From: Glandiceps talaboti
Lineage: Eukaryota; Hemichordata; Enteropneusta; Spengelidae
DNA: 64,000 nucleotides
Assembly (NCBI RefSeq): GCF_964340395.1
Contig: NC_135561.1
Span: 20,064,240 to 20,128,239, forward strand
Direction: 5' to 3'
Position numbers and translations under genes: made by a program. Shown here one piece after another: positions 59,545 to 64,000 of the stretch. Positions within the stretch are counted from its first letter, which is position 1. Each line of letters starts with the position of its first letter. The notes beneath the pieces are model-generated. The model ran no database searches, was not told where the DNA came from, and saw only the letters and a program-made list of their open reading frames with translations.

Positions 59545-59775
59545 GATATTTTCACAAATAGAAAATTTCATGATTTTACAGTCTTCAGCTAGTTCTCAAA
59601 GACTAATTTTTACTAATTACCAGTCTGGTACATTCTGTTCATGTACAAGCACGACATTTTAGTCACTACTTATTCTCGGTACAAGTAAGACATTTTAGTC
59701 ACTACTTATTCTTGGATTTTTGCTTTCCAGCGAAATAAGCGGAAATAAGTCTTTAGTGAAAATGTCCAGGTTGAC
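59545..59775 (-). repeat. Dispersed repeat family A, copy 3 (inverted)
   Basis: On the minus strand the family A blocks appear in order: CCTGGACATTTTCACTAAAG, ACTTATTTCCGCTTATTTCG, CTGGAAAGC, AGTAGTGACTAAAATG, CTTGTACATGAACAG, CCAGACTGGTAATTAG and AGTCTTTGAGAAC. A block containing ACATTTTAGTCACTACTTATTC is doubled in this copy. Confidence 0.65.
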
Positions 59776-59779
59776 AGCA

Positions 59780-60540
59780 TGTTGTCGAATGAACGTTATG
59801 AATATTTACCATTAAGCAAATTCAGTGTAATTTACAGTACTAAATAATATCCTGAATTTTTTTTGTAGTTTTTCAGAATAACCCTTGTAAGTTTTCCTGA
59901 AGCTCACTGATCAACTTACAAATCTTGTCCAACTGAAGATTCTCTTGTCGTCATCTCTCTCTAATCCTAAATTATACTGCTGGCTCTGATGGTATTTACA
60001 TACTTATATCTTATGTAAGACTCACTCGATTGGATTGGATTATATACAGCCTGTAATCAAAGATTTTCAAAGGAAACTTTTTTCACTAGTACTAAGTAGT
60101 ATTACTTTTTCATATTTCAGAAATAATAACTTGAAATACATATTAAGAGTTATATACACAGCTCAGTGTTCACAAAATGTATAGAAATGACTTTGTTACA
60201 TGACAGCTGGAGTGTATTTAATATTCTAATATTGGTAATCTCATTTTGATGCAAATATTACATGACTGTTAATAAAAGGCTTAAATAATTATTTATATTT
60301 ATATAAGAGTACCATCAATTCCTAAAGTTTTTATCATCAACATTTACCAAATATAATGATGCAGAAGTTTTGATAATTTTTTTCAAGGCTAATGTTCTCC
60401 TGTTATTTGGCAGTATATTGTTATGCCAAACAGTAGTATAGTGGAGAAGTGAATACTTTCAAATATATAACAATAACACAGAAATACAGAACACATGTCG
60501 AACAAGTGATTAAAGTTATCCTAATTAAGTCCTGGCAGTC
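59780..60540. other. Gene-free AT-rich DNA
   Basis: No gene or clear repeat was recognised. Confidence 0.4.
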
Positions 60541-60544
60541 AACT

Positions 60545-61675
<1,131 letters not shown>

Positions 61676-61680
61676 GGAAG

Positions 61681-62334
61681 ACATAGCTATTTGACCCTGA
61701 AGATGAAGGTCAAGGTCAAAAGTCAGTGTGTCATTAGAAAGCTCATAATTGATAACCACAATGAAGGCACTTGAATAGGGTCTCTATCTGTGTCAAGAGT
61801 TATCAGGCAAAATGTGAATATTTATGACAAATATGGCTGCCATTTTGCTGTTATTGTGGGGGTTGTGAAACAAAGTGATGTGTATGTGTATAAGGTTTGG
61901 TTGAAATCAGTCTATGCATATCAGAGATATACATACACACTTTGACAACAATATGGCTATTTGACCTTGAAGATGGAGGTCAAGGTCAAAAGTCAATGTG
62001 CTATTAAAAAACTCATGATTGATAAAATGGGTGAAGACACTCGAATGAGGTCTCTATCTGTTAAACTTCAAGAGTTATTGGGCAAAGTGTGACTATTTAC
62101 GACAGATATGGCTGTCATTTCACTGTTGTCGCGAGGGTTGTAAAACCAAGTGACGGGCATGTGCCCTCTATAACATCTGACATTTGTACCAGGATCAGCT
62201 GAAATTGGCACACGCACATTGGAGATACAGGTGGATACGGACGGACAGTTGGATGGAGGGACGGAAGGACGAATGGACAGACGAACGGAGCCCATCATAG
62301 TAGCCCCTGTCAGGCTTCATTCTTTGGGGGCTAA
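61681..62334 (+). repeat. Dispersed repeat family E, two direct copies with 270-bp period
   Basis: The copies start near 61681 and 61951. Both contain GCTATTTGACC(C/T)TGAAG, GGTCAAGGTCAAAAGTCA, ACTCGAAT(G)AGGTCTCTATCT, AAGAGTTAT and a tail that in the second copy becomes GGACGGACAG-type units (62230-62290). The same element occurs at 35226-35620. It is non-coding and resembles dispersed repeats seen in several marine invertebrate genomes; that statement is from general knowledge, not a search. Confidence 0.75.
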
Positions 62335-63690
62335 AAATATTCATTCAGACACTAAAATATTGCTATAAATTGCCTACTATTTATTGAAACTGACTTGTAG
62401 GTATATGTAAATATGTCACATTTCATATTTTTACTTCAAATTTCACTGGGGCACAAGCTGAGATATACTTTTTAAGGGTAATTTTTGTCCTCACATTAAA
62501 GATAGCTATAGTTATTCCTACTAACTATAAATAAAATACTCCTAACCAAACTTTCAGTATGACAGGTAGACCGTACTTTGGTCTTTGATTTATAATTAAT
62601 GCGACTGCACAACACGCTTTGATATGGCTCAAGAAAGACACCTGCTTCCAGCACAATGAAGGAATCAACCTATACCTTGTTTAACATCACACTATACTTC
62701 TACTGTAATTTATATGTTCCTTCTTATTTCTACACGTCATCTCTGTCATAATTCTGTCCTACACAGCCCTCAGGTAAAACACAAATTGAAAATTCTATAA
62801 TACATTAATTATCCAGTTTTGAATTGTGAGTTTGTGTGATTTCTGCCTGATTGAGTGTCCAGGGGCAAGTAATTGTAGGGTTTTGAATTACGTATCCAGT
62901 AGGTAATGAGAGTGCATGTAGGTGTTTTTTTCAATTACTGACCAGTAGCTATGAAGTGGATGGCAGCTAGTCAGTTGGGAGTTTTTCACAAGAATATACT
63001 TTTCACAGCTGAAGAAATACAAATTACATCCAACATAGATCACCATATGAAAGTCAATAAAATACCCTATCTTCACTTTTCACTTCATTGAACATTGTAT
63101 ACATTGTAATGTAAGACTGTTAGATAGATGGTACAATTGATTAGCAAACTTGTATATCTTAGAGGTGTTTTGGGAGACCGACATGGATTTGGCAAATTGG
63201 AATATTATGACGTCCTGCAGTCAAGAATACAGTACCTTCAGGATTCCTACCCAAGAAGTTGGTTGACGCACCTGCCACTTACATAAATGGCAACTGCAAG
63301 TAAGCCAGGGTCCAGCTTAAACCTTTTGAAATTACAATTGCTCACAATAAAGCCATACCTTGTAGCCACTACTCTCTCTTTGCCTTGAATTTAGCAGCTT
63401 TGAATGAGAAAAATAATTTCTTGAATTCTATGAGCTTGTGTGTGCTGTTGTTTGAGAAAAAAATGCTATCAGAGACGCCACCCTATTGTGAGTGTAACTA
63501 TAGCAACATCCAAAAGGTCACAACAGTTTTTTCATGTTTGTTAAAGAAAACTTTGTGTATTAAAGTGTTATATTTCACTTGGTTTCACGTGTAAACATAA
63601 TAACCACTTACCTTATTTATTATTATGTCAATTCATTTACTTCAGTATGTCTCTAGCTTAAAACCTTACATTTAGCAATTATTTAGTGTT
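62335..63690. other. Gene-free AT-rich DNA
   Basis: No gene or clear repeat was recognised. Confidence 0.4.
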
Positions 63691-63696
63691 TTGTTG

Positions 63697-63768
63697 TATG
63701 TAGTCTTGATAACCTAATACCATAGAAAGGATAAACTAGTGTTTGTCTTAGTTTATCAAGACTACATA
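63697..63768. repeat. Short inverted repeat
   Basis: TATGTAGTCTTGATAACCTA at 63697-63716 pairs with TAGTTTATCAAGACTACATA at 63749-63768 with one mismatch and a 32-bp loop. Confidence 0.7.
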
Positions 63769-63814
63769 AACTAATACTGTTACTTTAGTTTAGAAATGAT
63801 AAACCCTGAAAAAA

Positions 63815-64000
63815 AAACGTCGCCTGGGTTGACAAATATCTTACTAATATTGCTACAGTTTTTTGTGTGGCTAGACAAAATACCATTTTGACAGTGTAAA
63901 TCTTCCCCGTCTGGCGCGACAAAAATTTAATTACCATTTCCACATGTTATCGTCTGGCTTGACAAGAACTGAATTACAATTGATACATTTTTTCAAGTGA
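63815..64000. repeat. 43-44-bp degenerate tandem repeat running off the right edge
   Basis: A core close to CGTCTGGCTTGACAA appears at 63822, 63865, 63909 and 63952, a steady spacing of 43-44 bp, separated by AT-rich TTAC(T/C)A(A/T)T phrases. The array probably continues beyond the window. Confidence 0.65.

Overview
The window looks like AT-rich intergenic or intronic DNA from a marine invertebrate animal, a bilaterian. A single exon-sized piece of a rhodopsin-family peptide receptor with a splice acceptor shows that the genome is animal and split by introns. The rest is dominated by microsatellites, minisatellites, palindromic miniature elements and tRNA-derived SINE-like repeats. The sequence does not fix the phylum: a mollusc or other lophotrochozoan, or an invertebrate deuterostome, would all fit. 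No bacterial-type gene organisation, no CRISPR array and no complete host gene were found.

Layout. From 1 to about 20.3 kb the DNA carries no recognisable gene. It holds a 142-bp palindrome (963-1104), a SINE-like copy whose head has expanded into a 31-bp minisatellite (6078-6750), tandem arrays at 13.6, 18.0-18.75 and 19.36-19.99 kb, and a cluster of CArG-box-like sites at 16.9 kb. At 20320-20615, minus strand, lies the last coding exon (TM6, TM7 and C-tail) of a ghrelin/TRH/neuromedin-type GPCR. No upstream exon was recognised in the remaining 43 kb. From 20.6 to 49.5 kb there are more tandem arrays, fold-back elements, three copies of one MITE-like family (33.2, 36.7, 40.3 kb), further SINE copies and long microsatellites.

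The most informative object is a complete-ended DIRS-type tyrosine-recombinase retrotransposon at 49517-55006, coded on the minus strand. It has perfect 136-bp inverted terminal repeats and an internal complementary region (49759-49857) that joins the complements of the two extreme ends. A GAA trinucleotide sits at both outer edges. It encodes an intact Gag-like protein with an N-terminal Cys cluster, an Arg/Ser-rich domain and an RG-rich tail, and an intact tyrosine recombinase. Its reverse transcriptase is broken: one frameshift, and a deletion that removes the YxDD-containing half of the polymerase. The RNase H has a further homopolymer frameshift and appears to lack its C-terminal catalytic segment. 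Perfect ends on an RT-dead body suggest recent insertion, either by trans-mobilisation or followed by rapid decay.

From 55.0 to 64 kb there is again no gene. This part contains an (AT)n tract, a short hairpin element, degenerate 110-120-bp tandem repeats (57.6-58.5 kb), a 140-bp (CT)n tract, two direct copies of a 270-bp dispersed repeat with nuclear-receptor-like half-sites, and a 43-44-bp tandem array that runs to the right edge.
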